Origin: Rufibacter sp. XAAS-G3-1 | GTDB taxonomy: Bacteria > Bacteroidota > Bacteroidia > Cytophagales > Hymenobacteraceae | Direction of reading: 5' to 3' | DNA length: 64,000 nt | NCBI RefSeq assembly: GCF_013623775.1 | Contig: NZ_JABFAM010000021.1 | Coordinates: forward strand, 1 to 64,000 | In this document: piece by piece, positions 33,412-42,339 of the stretch | Layout of the letters: every line of letters starts with the position of its first letter | Numbering within the stretch: the stretch's first letter is position 1 | The notes under the pieces: generated by a model | Databases searched by the model: none | What the model was told of the DNA's origin: nothing | What the model saw: the letters and a program-made list of their open reading frames with translations, nothing else | Program-made: the position numbers and the translations under genes

Positions 33412-36400
33412 ATGACAATACGTAACACAACGGTAGACACCACAGCCCAGAAAGCTGCGGCCGCGCACCTGATTGACTTTGCGGAGCATGTGAGCGGTAG
33501 CCGGAAATACATGTTTGTGTGTACTCCAGACGGCACCCTTCTATGCGTGAACAAGCAGACCAGGGAGACATTCTTCAAAGGAAATGAAATTCCCGAAGGA
33601 ATGAACATAAAAGCGCTGCTGGACAAGAAACAGTGTTATGAGTTTGACAGAAACGTCCGTTTGCTGCGCAAGCGCAAGAACATAAGCGGCTTCATTCAGC
33701 CTAAAGAAAGAATCCTGGACACCCAGTTGCTTTACTTTAAGTCTAGTCTGGTGCAGCAAGATGGGGTTGAGCTTTTATACATCGCCGTGAGGGCGGCCTC
33801 AGCAGAGGTAATGCCCGCGGGCGATATGTTCGCCAGTGAGTCTAGTTACCGCACCATTTTTGAAGAAAGCAATGAGTCTTTGTTTATCCTGGACAAGAAA
33901 GGCATGTTCATTGACATCAACAAAGAGACGGCGGCCATCATTCAGGTAGAGAAGCAGGAATTAATTGGCAAGAGCGTTTTTGAGGCGTTTAACTTAAATC
34001 CGTCGGAAAGGATCGCGTTCAAGAAAAAAATCCTGCTGGCCTGCGAAGGAAAGACCCAACGCTTTGACTGGTGGTTTGAAAGCAGCGACGGCACCCTTTT
34101 CCCGCTTCTGCTTTCGTTCAGGTGCGGGAAATATTTTGGGCAGGATGTGATTCTGGGTAGCGCCAAACCCCTGGAAGATTCCCGTGACACCACCGAAAGC
34201 GGACGGCAGCGCCAGGAACAACAGGAGTTTATGAACAAGCTCCTGCCACTTATCACTAACCTGAAAACCGCAGAAGACATTCTCTCTGTGGTTCTCAGTG
34301 AGTTAATCAGTTTACCCAGTATCTGCGGCGGGGGCGTGTATATTTACCAGCCTACTTCCCGTATGGTGCAGTTGGTGTCCAGCAAAGGCGATCAATCCTT
34401 TCTCCTCAAAGACAAAAGTGTGCTGGCCCTCAACCCAGAGTTCCTGGCGCAGTTGGAGAATAAAAACAAGAACCGGTCACTGTTAAGCATCTCCAGAAAC
34501 TTCCAGCACCTTTTCAATAAGCGCGAACTGGTGGCCATGCCCATCAGCACAGACAAGCAGTACCTGGCTACTGTTATTCTGCTGGTAGATGATGCCTTGC
34601 ACATGACCAGTACGCTCACTGAGTTCATCAACCACTTAGGCTTTGAGGTCAGCTCCTACCTTTCCAGGTTTGAGCTTCGGCAGGAACTGCATTACTCAGA
34701 AGGCAAATACAAGACCTTGTTTGAGTCTTCCAATGACTCCATCTTTCTCCTGAACCAGACCCAGATTGTGGACTGTAACTTTCAGGCCACGGTGTTACTG
34801 GACTGTGACAAGCAGGACATCATTGGCAAACGGCTGGCCGACTTTTCTCCCCCGTTTCAGGCCGATAATGCCTCTTCGGTGGAGAAATCGCTGCAGATTA
34901 TTGAAAGCACCCTGCAAGACGGCCAGCCGCGCAGTTTGGAGTGGCGCATTGAAAAATCAGACGGCAGCATTCTGGACGGCGAGATCGGGTTAAGCGCTAT
35001 TCTTCTGGAAGGTGTCAGTTTTGTGCAGTGCATTGTGCGTGATATCACCTCCCGCAAAGAGGCGCAAGCCCTCATGCGCCGCCAGGAAGTGCTGCGGGAG
35101 TCCATGCACCAGTTCCGCTCTTTCCTGAGCCAGGTGAACCTGGCGTACGTGAGCATGGATCTGGATCTGCGGGTGGTGTACGTAAACGATTATTTTCTGC
35201 AGTACACCGGGTATAAGCGCGAAGAAGTGGTAGGCCAGAACTACTACAACCTGTTTGTGCCCGAAAACGAGAGAACCGCCCGGGTACAGGAAATAAAGAA
35301 GGCCCTGCAGAACCAGTCGCTCCGCAGTTATTACGAGTGGGATCTTATCACCAAATCGCAATCGGTTAAAATCCTGCGCTGGAACATCATGTTTGAGATG
35401 GATGTGGAAGGCAAGGTGATAGGGATTACCGCCGTGGGCAAAGACATGACCGACAAGCGGATTGCCATGGAAGCCCTGAAAGACAACAAAATCCGGCTGC
35501 AGGACTTGTTTGACAACGCTCATGACTTGATCCAGAACATCTCTACGGACAACAAATTCATTTTCGTGAACCGCGCCTGGAAGGAGAAACTGGGCTACAA
35601 CGATTTTGACATTGAGAACCTCACCCTCAATGACATTGTGCACCCGTACTACAAGGCCAAACTGATTTATCAGCTCCGCAACTTGTACAAAGGGGATGAC
35701 GTGAATAAAATTGAAACGGTTTTCCTTACCAAAAGCGGAAAACCCATTCACCTTATTGGGAGTATCAACTGCAGTTGGCAGGACGGGAAACCCATTGCCA
35801 CCCGCGCCATTCTCCACGACATTACTGACCGGATCAAAGCCGAGCGTCTGCAAAAGGTGTATTACAGCATCGCCAACCTGGCCATCAGCTCCAAAGATTT
35901 ACCGTCTCTCTACAGTGCTATCCACCGGGAACTCAGCAAGATCATTGAGACGCATAACTTCTACATCGCGCTGTTTGATGAGGAGAAAGATCTGATCAAT
36001 TTTGTGTACTACGTAGACCAGAACTCAGATACACCGGCCGCCCCCAGACCTTTTTCTATGGGCATGACCGAGTACATCATCAAAACCGGGAAACCGCTGT
36101 ATGCTTCCAAAGCCGATTTCATGGAATTGGTGGAAGACGGGAAAGTGGAAGTAAACGGCGTCATTCCGGAAGTGATGCTCTCCTCCCCCCTTTCCATTGG
36201 TGAGCGCATTATTGGGGTGATTGCCGTACGGGACTACAAAAACCCAGAGGCCTACGTACAGACCGACATTGAGATTCTGCACTTTATCTCTAACCAGGTG
36301 GCCCTGGCCATTGAACGGAAAAGAAACGAGGAGCAGATTAACATCCAGAATGCCCGTTTAAAAGCCATTTTTGAAAGCGGCAACCACTTGATGTGGTCTA

Positions 36401-38676
36401 TCAACCGCCAATACCAGCTAACGTCCTTTAACCAGAACTTCTTCAATGAAATCCATTCCTGGACTGGGAACCTGCCAACCATCGGCATGAAATTAAGCCA
36501 AATGGTAGGCTCCTTTGTTTCCAGGGAAGATTTCACCTTGATAAAGGAAGCCTATGAATCTGCCTTCTTGGGCGAGGCCCAGCAGTTTGAGATTGAACTG
36601 CACCACCCCAATGGCACCAGTGCCTGGCGGGAGGTATTACTGAACCCAATTTACCTGGAAGACGGCAGCTTTGAAGATGTTTCTGCCATTGCGCTGGATA
36701 TCACCGAGAAAAAGATCTCACAGCTTTCTCTGGCCGTAAACGAAGAAAAATTCCGGCAGATCTTTGAGTCTTTCCAGGATCTGTACTACAAAACCAACAT
36801 GGAAGGCGACTTCCAGCTCATTAGCCCTTCTATACAGGAGGTGTTAGGGTATACGCCAGATGACGTCATGGGCCAAAAGGCTAAAATGCTGTACGCCCGC
36901 CCAGAAGACCGCGAAGAATTGCTGCGGATGCTTTTTGCCCAGAAAAACGTCCGAAACTTTGAAACGGCTCTCCTTACCCGCCAAAACGAGGAAATAGAAG
37001 TGCTCATCAACTCCCGCCTCATCTTAGATGAGAACCAAGTGCCCGTGGCGATTGAAGGCGTCTGCCGAGACATCACCGAACTGAAAGACACCCAGCGGGA
37101 ACTGATCAGGGCGAAGGAACTGGCCGAGAATTCCCTTCAGGTGAAAAACCAATTCCTGGCCAACATGAGCCATGAGCTGCGCACCCCTATGAACGGCATT
37201 ATTGGCATGATTGACGTGCTGCACCATACCGCCGCCGATGCGGAGCAAATAGACTACATAGACACGCTCCGTAAATCATCAGATGCCTTGCTGGACATCC
37301 TCAATGACATTCTTGACCTCTCCAAGATACAGGCGGGTAAACTGCAACTGAATCTGTCTGGCATTGATCTGCATTACTCGCTGGAGAAGATCCACTCCTT
37401 GTTCGCCAACCGGGCCGCGCAGAAAGACCTTACGTTTACGTATGCCATCTCAGAAGATACGCCGCAGTACATAGTCACAGATGAGACCCGTTTATTGCAG
37501 GTTCTGTCCAATCTTACCTCAAACGCCATCAAATTCACCAATGAAGGCACCGTGCGGGTAGAAGTAAGCCGCGTTGGCGGAGAGAAACAAGCGCACAGAC
37601 TCATGTTCAGGATCAAAGACTCAGGAATAGGCATCTGTGAGGAAGATATCCAATTACTTTTCACCAATTTCACCCAGTTAGACAATTCTTCCTCTAAAAC
37701 GTTTGGCGGTACCGGCTTGGGCTTAGCCATCTCAAAACAGCTAGCTGAGTTGCTGGGCGGCGAGATTGGCGTAGAATCTGAGCCAGGCAAGGGAAGTACT
37801 TTCTGGTTCACCATTCTCTGCCAGGAAGCGGAGAACGTACAACAGATTCATGACCAGCTTCAATTATCTAAGGAATTAGAGGAAATTGCCCTGTTTGACC
37901 CAGAGCCGATTCTGCTTCTGGTAGATGATAACCAGATCAACCAGAAAGTAGCCCTTAAACTATTGGAGCGCATGGGTTGTTACGCAGATGTGGCTTCTAA
38001 CGGGTATGAAGCCATAGAGAAAGCCACTCAAAAACGCTACGACCTCATTTTCATGGACATACAGATGCCCGAGATGGACGGGGTGACCGCTACGCAAGAG
38101 CTCAAGAAGCTGCTGGGTTCTGGGTGCCCGCCCATCATAGCCATGACGGCCTACTCCATGAAAGATGATGCCGAAAAGTTCATCAATGAAGGACTGGACG
38201 ACTATATCTCTAAACCGGTGAAGGCTTCTGACTTAAATGACCGTATTCTTAAATGGTATGGGCACGGCGTAACACCAGAAGCCACCGTCACGGAGAATCC
38301 TGCGGTGCCCGCCCAGCCGCAGACCAGTGGAGATCTGACCCTGAACATGGGCATTGTAGACCAGCTGAAAAGTTTGGGGGGCGATGATTTTGCCTTGCAG
38401 TTATATGTTGAATTTGAGGAAGAAACCTCAGAATTGCTGGAAGAGGCCAAAAAAGAAGTGGTGGCACAACATTACAAAGAAATTTTGGGTACACTGCATC
38501 AAATCAAGGGCACTGCCTCTACGTTGGGCCTTGATGGAGTTTCTACGCTGGCAAAAGAAATGGAACATGATATTATTAATGGTAAGTTGTCAAACATTAA
38601 TAATACATTTTCTGATTTAGAATCAAGTTTTACTATTTTTAGAGATAATTACAGAAACAAAATTTTATCAAACTAG
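33412..38676 (+). CDS. Hybrid sensor histidine kinase with six PAS, two GAF, REC and HPt domains
   Basis: A 1754-residue cytoplasmic-looking sensor with no membrane span or signal peptide. Approximate order: unknown N-terminus 1-140, PAS 143-260, GAF 270-420, PAS 430-550, PAS 566-680, PAS 695-812, GAF 815-972, PAS 980-1100, PAS 1110-1225, HisKA with NMSHELRTPMNG (His near 1253), HATPase 1353-1466 (FGGTGLGLAISKQL), REC 1500-1615 (MDIQMPEMDG, phospho-acceptor Asp) and HPt 1640-1752 (LHQIKGTASTLG, His near 1695). All phosphorelay residues are present. A 5 prime extension to 33208 is rejected because MTIRNTT starts the conserved part. The last 100 bp are AT-rich. A stand-alone response regulator starts 3 bp after the stop. 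Confidence 0.93.
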   Translation: MTIRNTTVDTTAQKAAAAHLIDFAEHVSGSRKYMFVCTPDGTLLCVNKQTRETFFKGNEIPEGMNIKALLDKKQCYEFDRNVRLLRKRKNISGFIQPKERILDTQLLYFKSSLVQQDGVELLYIAVRAASAEVMPAGDMFASESSYRTIFEESNESLFILDKKGMFIDINKETAAIIQVEKQELIGKSVFEAFNLNPSERIAFKKKILLACEGKTQRFDWWFESSDGTLFPLLLSFRCGKYFGQDVILGSAKPLEDSRDTTESGRQRQEQQEFMNKLLPLITNLKTAEDILSVVLSELISLPSICGGGVYIYQPTSRMVQLVSSKGDQSFLLKDKSVLALNPEFLAQLENKNKNRSLLSISRNFQHLFNKRELVAMPISTDKQYLATVILLVDDALHMTSTLTEFINHLGFEVSSYLSRFELRQELHYSEGKYKTLFESSNDSIFLLNQTQIVDCNFQATVLLDCDKQDIIGKRLADFSPPFQADNASSVEKSLQIIESTLQDGQPRSLEWRIEKSDGSILDGEIGLSAILLEGVSFVQCIVRDITSRKEAQALMRRQEVLRESMHQFRSFLSQVNLAYVSMDLDLRVVYVNDYFLQYTGYKREEVVGQNYYNLFVPENERTARVQEIKKALQNQSLRSYYEWDLITKSQSVKILRWNIMFEMDVEGKVIGITAVGKDMTDKRIAMEALKDNKIRLQDLFDNAHDLIQNISTDNKFIFVNRAWKEKLGYNDFDIENLTLNDIVHPYYKAKLIYQLRNLYKGDDVNKIETVFLTKSGKPIHLIGSINCSWQDGKPIATRAILHDITDRIKAERLQKVYYSIANLAISSKDLPSLYSAIHRELSKIIETHNFYIALFDEEKDLINFVYYVDQNSDTPAAPRPFSMGMTEYIIKTGKPLYASKADFMELVEDGKVEVNGVIPEVMLSSPLSIGERIIGVIAVRDYKNPEAYVQTDIEILHFISNQVALAIERKRNEEQINIQNARLKAIFESGNHLMWSINRQYQLTSFNQNFFNEIHSWTGNLPTIGMKLSQMVGSFVSREDFTLIKEAYESAFLGEAQQFEIELHHPNGTSAWREVLLNPIYLEDGSFEDVSAIALDITEKKISQLSLAVNEEKFRQIFESFQDLYYKTNMEGDFQLISPSIQEVLGYTPDDVMGQKAKMLYARPEDREELLRMLFAQKNVRNFETALLTRQNEEIEVLINSRLILDENQVPVAIEGVCRDITELKDTQRELIRAKELAENSLQVKNQFLANMSHELRTPMNGIIGMIDVLHHTAADAEQIDYIDTLRKSSDALLDILNDILDLSKIQAGKLQLNLSGIDLHYSLEKIHSLFANRAAQKDLTFTYAISEDTPQYIVTDETRLLQVLSNLTSNAIKFTNEGTVRVEVSRVGGEKQAHRLMFRIKDSGIGICEEDIQLLFTNFTQLDNSSSKTFGGTGLGLAISKQLAELLGGEIGVESEPGKGSTFWFTILCQEAENVQQIHDQLQLSKELEEIALFDPEPILLLVDDNQINQKVALKLLERMGCYADVASNGYEAIEKATQKRYDLIFMDIQMPEMDGVTATQELKKLLGSGCPPIIAMTAYSMKDDAEKFINEGLDDYISKPVKASDLNDRILKWYGHGVTPEATVTENPAVPAQPQTSGDLTLNMGIVDQLKSLGGDDFALQLYVEFEEETSELLEEAKKEVVAQHYKEILGTLHQIKGTASTLGLDGVSTLAKEMEHDIINGKLSNINNTFSDLESSFTIFRDNYRNKILSN

Positions 38677-38678
38677 CC

Positions 38679-39056
38679 ATGGCCGAGTCTAAAACCATTT
38701 TGATTGCAGAGGATAGCTCTGTTATTTTGAACCTTACCAAGAAAATCCTAGAACTGCAAAACTACACAGTAGTGTCTGCTAAAAACGGCGGAGAAGTTCT
38801 GAAGAAAGTTCAAGACCAGAAAATAGACGCTATTCTTATGGATTTGAACATTCCTGTGAAAAACGGTATGGAATGCACGAAAGAGATTCGGGCCAACCAA
38901 GATCCACAGATTTCGCAAATTCCTATTATTGCCGTTACCGGTAACGCGAACAACTACACATTAGAACAATTCAAAGAAGCAGGTATCAACGCGTACTTAC
39001 CTAAGCCGCTTGACTTTGACATGCTGGTGCAAACCGTGAAAGAATACGTGCAGTAG
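38679..39056 (+). CDS. Single-domain response regulator
   Basis: A 125-residue CheY-like receiver: acidic pocket IAEDSS, phospho-acceptor Asp in AILMDLNIPVKNG, Thr/Ser switch VTGNAN and Lys in YLPKPLDFDM. It has no output domain, so it acts by protein contact. Lying 3 bp behind the hybrid kinase, it is the likely receiver for the HPt domain of that protein. Confidence 0.93.
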   Translation: MAESKTILIAEDSSVILNLTKKILELQNYTVVSAKNGGEVLKKVQDQKIDAILMDLNIPVKNGMECTKEIRANQDPQISQIPIIAVTGNANNYTLEQFKEAGINAYLPKPLDFDMLVQTVKEYVQ

Positions 39057-39076
39057 ACTCCTACTTTTACCTACCT

Positions 39077-39355
39077 ATGCAGCTAAAGTATACCCGGCCC
39101 TTTCTAAACCGGTTAGAAGATATCTTTGCAGAGTCTGAGTACATGCTGCGTTATGAGAAAGGGACTTTCAAATCTGGTTTCTGCCTTCTGAAAGACACCA
39201 AAGTAGCGGTAGTAAACAAGTATTTCCCCCTAGAGGGGAAAATCAATTGCCTTGTAGAGATCCTTCGGGCGGTAGACCTAAACCCGGAGCATCTGCGGCC
39301 CGAAAGCCAGGAGTTGTACCTGGCCATTAAGCACAAAACCATTACCACTACGTGA
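39077..39355 (+). CDS. Conserved hypothetical protein
   Basis: A 92-residue protein without signal peptide or membrane span. FKSGFCLLKDTKVAVVNKYFPLEGKINCLVEIL suggests a compact alpha/beta domain. The family has no function known to me. It starts 20 bp after the response regulator, and its TGA overlaps the GTG start of the MBL hydrolase (GTGA), which indicates co-translation with that enzyme. Confidence 0.75.
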   Translation: MQLKYTRPFLNRLEDIFAESEYMLRYEKGTFKSGFCLLKDTKVAVVNKYFPLEGKINCLVEILRAVDLNPEHLRPESQELYLAIKHKTITTT

Positions 39356-40113
39356 AAATAACGTTCTTAGGATCTGGCACCTCGCAGGGCGTACCCGTTA
39401 TTGGGTGCGAATGCGAGGTTTGCCGCTCCTTAGATTACAGGGACAAACGGCTACGGGTTTCTATTCTGGTGGAGGTGGAGGGGAAATCCCTCATTGTTGA
39501 CGCAGGCCCAGATTTTAGGCAGCAGATGCTGCGCGAACGGGTGAAACGGGTAGATGCCGTCCTCTTCACGCATGAACACAAAGACCATACCGCCGGTTTA
39601 GATGACATTAGGGCGTACAACTTCATGCAGCACCTAGACATGCCGCTGTACGCCGACCAACGGGTGCTGCACCAGCTACAGCAGGAATTCAGCTACATCT
39701 TCACCAACCACACCTATCCGGGCGTGCCTCGGGTGGAGTTGAACCCCATTCAGAACGAACCCTTTGAGGTACAGGGCATCCCCATTACCCCTATCCATGT
39801 GCTGCACCACCGTTTGCCGGTATTCGGGTTTAGGATAGGGGATTTCACGTACATCACAGATGCCAATTTCATCTCTGATGCGGAGAAAGAAAAAATAAAG
39901 GGGTCTAAGATTGTGGTGTTGAATGCCCTGCGCAAAGAGCCGCATATTTCGCACTTCTCCCTCTCAGAGGCCCTGGCGGTTTTAAAGGAAGTAGCCCCAG
40001 AGCAAGCCTACCTCACCCACATCAGTCATTTGCTGGGTTTGCACAGAGTGGTGGAAAAAGAACTGCCTTCCCACGTAAAACTGGCGTATGACGGACTTGT
40101 CCTTACCTTATAA
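39352..40113 (+). CDS. MBL-fold metallohydrolase (PhnP/RNase Z-like branch)
   Basis: A 253-residue metallo-beta-lactamase-fold enzyme. KITFLGSGTSQGVPVIGCECEVC is a start shared with PhnP-like proteins, with extra Cys ligands. The metal motif is FTHEHKDHTAGLDD (HxHxDH), and later ligands are in TDANFIS and LTHISHLLGLH. PhnP relatives are cyclic phosphodiesterases; the true substrate is not clear. GTG start overlapping the upstream stop. Confidence 0.88.
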   Translation: MKITFLGSGTSQGVPVIGCECEVCRSLDYRDKRLRVSILVEVEGKSLIVDAGPDFRQQMLRERVKRVDAVLFTHEHKDHTAGLDDIRAYNFMQHLDMPLYADQRVLHQLQQEFSYIFTNHTYPGVPRVELNPIQNEPFEVQGIPITPIHVLHHRLPVFGFRIGDFTYITDANFISDAEKEKIKGSKIVVLNALRKEPHISHFSLSEALAVLKEVAPEQAYLTHISHLLGLHRVVEKELPSHVKLAYDGLVLTL

Positions 40114-40115
40114 CC

Positions 40116-41675
40116 GTGCATCAGAATTACTTCTTTTTACGAAAACTAGCCCAGAAACTAAATGCAGACCTGCGCGGCTTCACCTTACAAGCCGCCTTCA
40201 GCCAGGAGAAAGACGAGCTGATGCTGGCTTTTTTCAAGGGCGAGCAGGAGTTCTACCTCAAGGCCATTCAGACGTCTACCTTTTCCAGCCTTCAGTTTCC
40301 AGCCTCGTTTAACCGGGCACGGCAAAACTCAGTAGATCTTTTTCCGGCCCTACTGGGCGAAGAGGTTGTAGAGGTGCGGGTACACCGGCAGGAACGGAGC
40401 TTTTACCTCAGGTTCACGAACGAACGCGTGTTGCTGTTCAAACTGTTCGGGAACCGGTCTAATGTGGTGCTGTTTGTAGAAGACAGAGCCGTGGAGTTGT
40501 TTCATAAGAAACTCGCCAAAGACCTGGAGCTGGATTACCGGCAGATGAACCAGAACTGGCAACTGGAGAAGAAAACCTTTCTGGCAACGCCGCAGGATCT
40601 CAGGAAGATGCTGCCTACCCTGGGCGATGTTCCCTGGCTTTACCTTCAGGAAAAAGGCTACCCTGCCTTAGCCCCGGCCAAACAATGGGATTTGGTGCAG
40701 GAGATGCTGCAAATCTTGGAGAACCCCTCCCCCTATTACCTCACCACCCTGCACAAGCTGCTCCGCCTCTCCCTGCTGCCCATCGGCGGCATTCAGGAGA
40801 CCTTCTCTGACCCTATTTCGGCGCTGAATGCCTTTGTGCCCCAGTACCGGTCTCAGGAGTACTTCCAGAAGAACTATGCCGCCACGCACAAGAGATTCAG
40901 CAGGCAATTAGACGGCGCGCAGAAAATATGGTGGCAGATACAGGAGCAGTTGGAACAATGGCACCACGGCACTCCCTATGCCCAAACCGCCGATGTGATC
41001 ATGGCCAACCTCACCAACATTCCGGCCGGGAGCAAAGAAATAGAGCTGTACGATTTCTATTCAGACACTACCCGCCTGGTGAAACTGCACGCCACCGAAA
41101 CGCCCCAGAAAACCGCCGAGCGCCTCTACCGGAAAGCCAAAAACCAAAAGATTGAACTTCGGCTGTTAGAAGAGCGGGCCACCCGCAAGGAGGAGGAAGT
41201 TGAGCGCCTCACGCGGCTTCTGCAGGAGTTAGAAAGTATAGAAACGGCCCAGCAGTTACGGCTATTCCTGAAACAGCACGCCCCTACCCAAACAACGGTG
41301 CCGGTTGATCTGCCTTACCATACCTTTGAGACCATGGGCTTCAAGATTCTGGTGGGCAAAAACGCGAAGTCTAATGACAAACTCACCCTGAAACACACCC
41401 ACAAAGATGATCTCTGGCTGCATGCCAAAGACGTACCCGGCTCTCATGTGGTCATCAAATACCAATCTGGAAAGACGTTTCCGATGCCCGTGTTGGAAGC
41501 CGCCGCCCAACTGGCAGGCTTCTACTCCAAACGCAAGAACGATAGCCTCTGCCCTGTTCTGTACACGCCCAAAAAGTACGTCAGAAAACCGAAAGGAGCC
41601 ACCCCGGGATCAGTCATAGTGGAGCGGGAAAAAGTACTGCTGGTGAAACCCGGGAACCCTTTCAAGCAACATTAG
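40116..41675 (+). CDS. rqcH: NFACT-family ribosome quality control protein RqcH
   Basis: A 519-residue protein. NFACT-N is at about 1-200 and coiled-coil arms at 260-400 (EERATRKEEEVERLTRLLQELE). The C-terminal NFACT-R RNA-binding domain has LKHTHKDDLWLHAKDVPGSHVVIK near 425 and AAQLAGFYSKRKND. RqcH/Rqc2 proteins bind 50S subunits with stalled peptidyl-tRNA and add an alanine tail that marks the chain for degradation. Starts with GTG, 2 bp after the MBL gene, in a probable five-gene run from the hybrid kinase. A terminator and a tRNA gene follow. Confidence 0.9.
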   Translation: MHQNYFFLRKLAQKLNADLRGFTLQAAFSQEKDELMLAFFKGEQEFYLKAIQTSTFSSLQFPASFNRARQNSVDLFPALLGEEVVEVRVHRQERSFYLRFTNERVLLFKLFGNRSNVVLFVEDRAVELFHKKLAKDLELDYRQMNQNWQLEKKTFLATPQDLRKMLPTLGDVPWLYLQEKGYPALAPAKQWDLVQEMLQILENPSPYYLTTLHKLLRLSLLPIGGIQETFSDPISALNAFVPQYRSQEYFQKNYAATHKRFSRQLDGAQKIWWQIQEQLEQWHHGTPYAQTADVIMANLTNIPAGSKEIELYDFYSDTTRLVKLHATETPQKTAERLYRKAKNQKIELRLLEERATRKEEEVERLTRLLQELESIETAQQLRLFLKQHAPTQTTVPVDLPYHTFETMGFKILVGKNAKSNDKLTLKHTHKDDLWLHAKDVPGSHVVIKYQSGKTFPMPVLEAAAQLAGFYSKRKNDSLCPVLYTPKKYVRKPKGATPGSVIVEREKVLLVKPGNPFKQH

Positions 41676-41735
41676 GCGCTGCCTTAGCCTGAACGGGACT
41701 GTTTTCGGCTTATTTTCAGTAAAACAGCCTAAAAA

Positions 41736-41771
41736 CAGAAGAGCCTATTGGTAAACCAATAGGCTCTTCTG
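41736..41771 (+). terminator. Terminator of rqcH
   Basis: Perfect stem CAGAAGAGCCTATTGG / CCAATAGGCTCTTCTG with a TAAA loop. It sits between rqcH and the convergent tRNA-Leu gene, so it may serve both. A hairpin F copy lies just before it, near 41700-41735. Confidence 0.75.
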
Positions 41772-41777
41772 TTCATG

Positions 41778-41860
41778 TGCGCGCGGGGAGATTCGAACTC
41801 CCACACCCGTAGGGCACCACCCCCTCAAGATGGCGTGTCTACCAATTTCACCACGTGCGC
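41778..41860 (-). tRNA. tRNA-Leu (anticodon GAG)
   Basis: Class II tRNA of 83 nt with a D-arm containing AATTGGTAGACACG, an anticodon loop TTGAGGG giving GAG, a long variable arm and a T-arm GGGAG-TTCGAAT-CTCCC. CCA is not encoded. The acceptor stem has one mismatch as read here (A5 opposite C68 in GCGCACG / CGCGCGC). The AT-rich desert begins some 480 bp upstream of its 5 prime end. Confidence 0.93.
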
Positions 41861-42035
41861 AAAGTACAAACAGGGCTATTCCCTATTTGGTGGTACAAAT
41901 GTATTGTATCCTTTTTTTTCCTGCAAGCCCTTTGCAAAATCTTTTGAACTCCATCGCAAGTAGCTTATCCACCTGAAACCTACCCAAAGCAGTTGAAGAC
42001 GGAAACTCCTGTCTGACGTTCCGCCCTCTAGCCGA

Positions 42036-42099
42036 TGGTTCCGGCAATTCTGGAGACTCGCTTCATCCCTAGGCACAAGACCGTAGTCACGCGCCAGTA
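42036..42099 (+). repeat. Palindromic repeat B, copy 3
   Basis: GGTTCCGGCAATTCTGGAGA to GTCACGCGCCAGTA, more diverged than the other copies. It is followed by a CCATAGTGTCTTTAAACCTG segment (42144-42182) also seen at 49847-49885, and by a hairpin F copy near 42186-42228. No gene lies in 41861-42339. Confidence 0.6.
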
Positions 42100-42339
42100 C
42101 TTTCTAACAGCCTGCTTCTACGATGTCGCCTGCTCACAAGACCCCATAGTGTCTTTAAACCTGCGAGCGTCTACGCCAATGCCCGTTTCGGAACCATTTT
42201 CCGTAAAACAGCCCCAAAACGCGTCAGCGGGGTTCCCCTCTCTACCAATCTCCTGCGGGAGGTCAGTCATGTTTAATTCCATAACATACTTTGCCCATAA
42301 GACCGCCACTTGCCTACAGTTCATATTCTGGTATTAGCT

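Noticed and set aside
32193-33626. Glycosyltransferase read as a 477-residue protein
   Set aside because: The extra 116 N-terminal residues lie antisense to the kinase gene and its promoter and contain no glycosyltransferase motif; the GT-B domain starts at MVKSIVFTV (33278).
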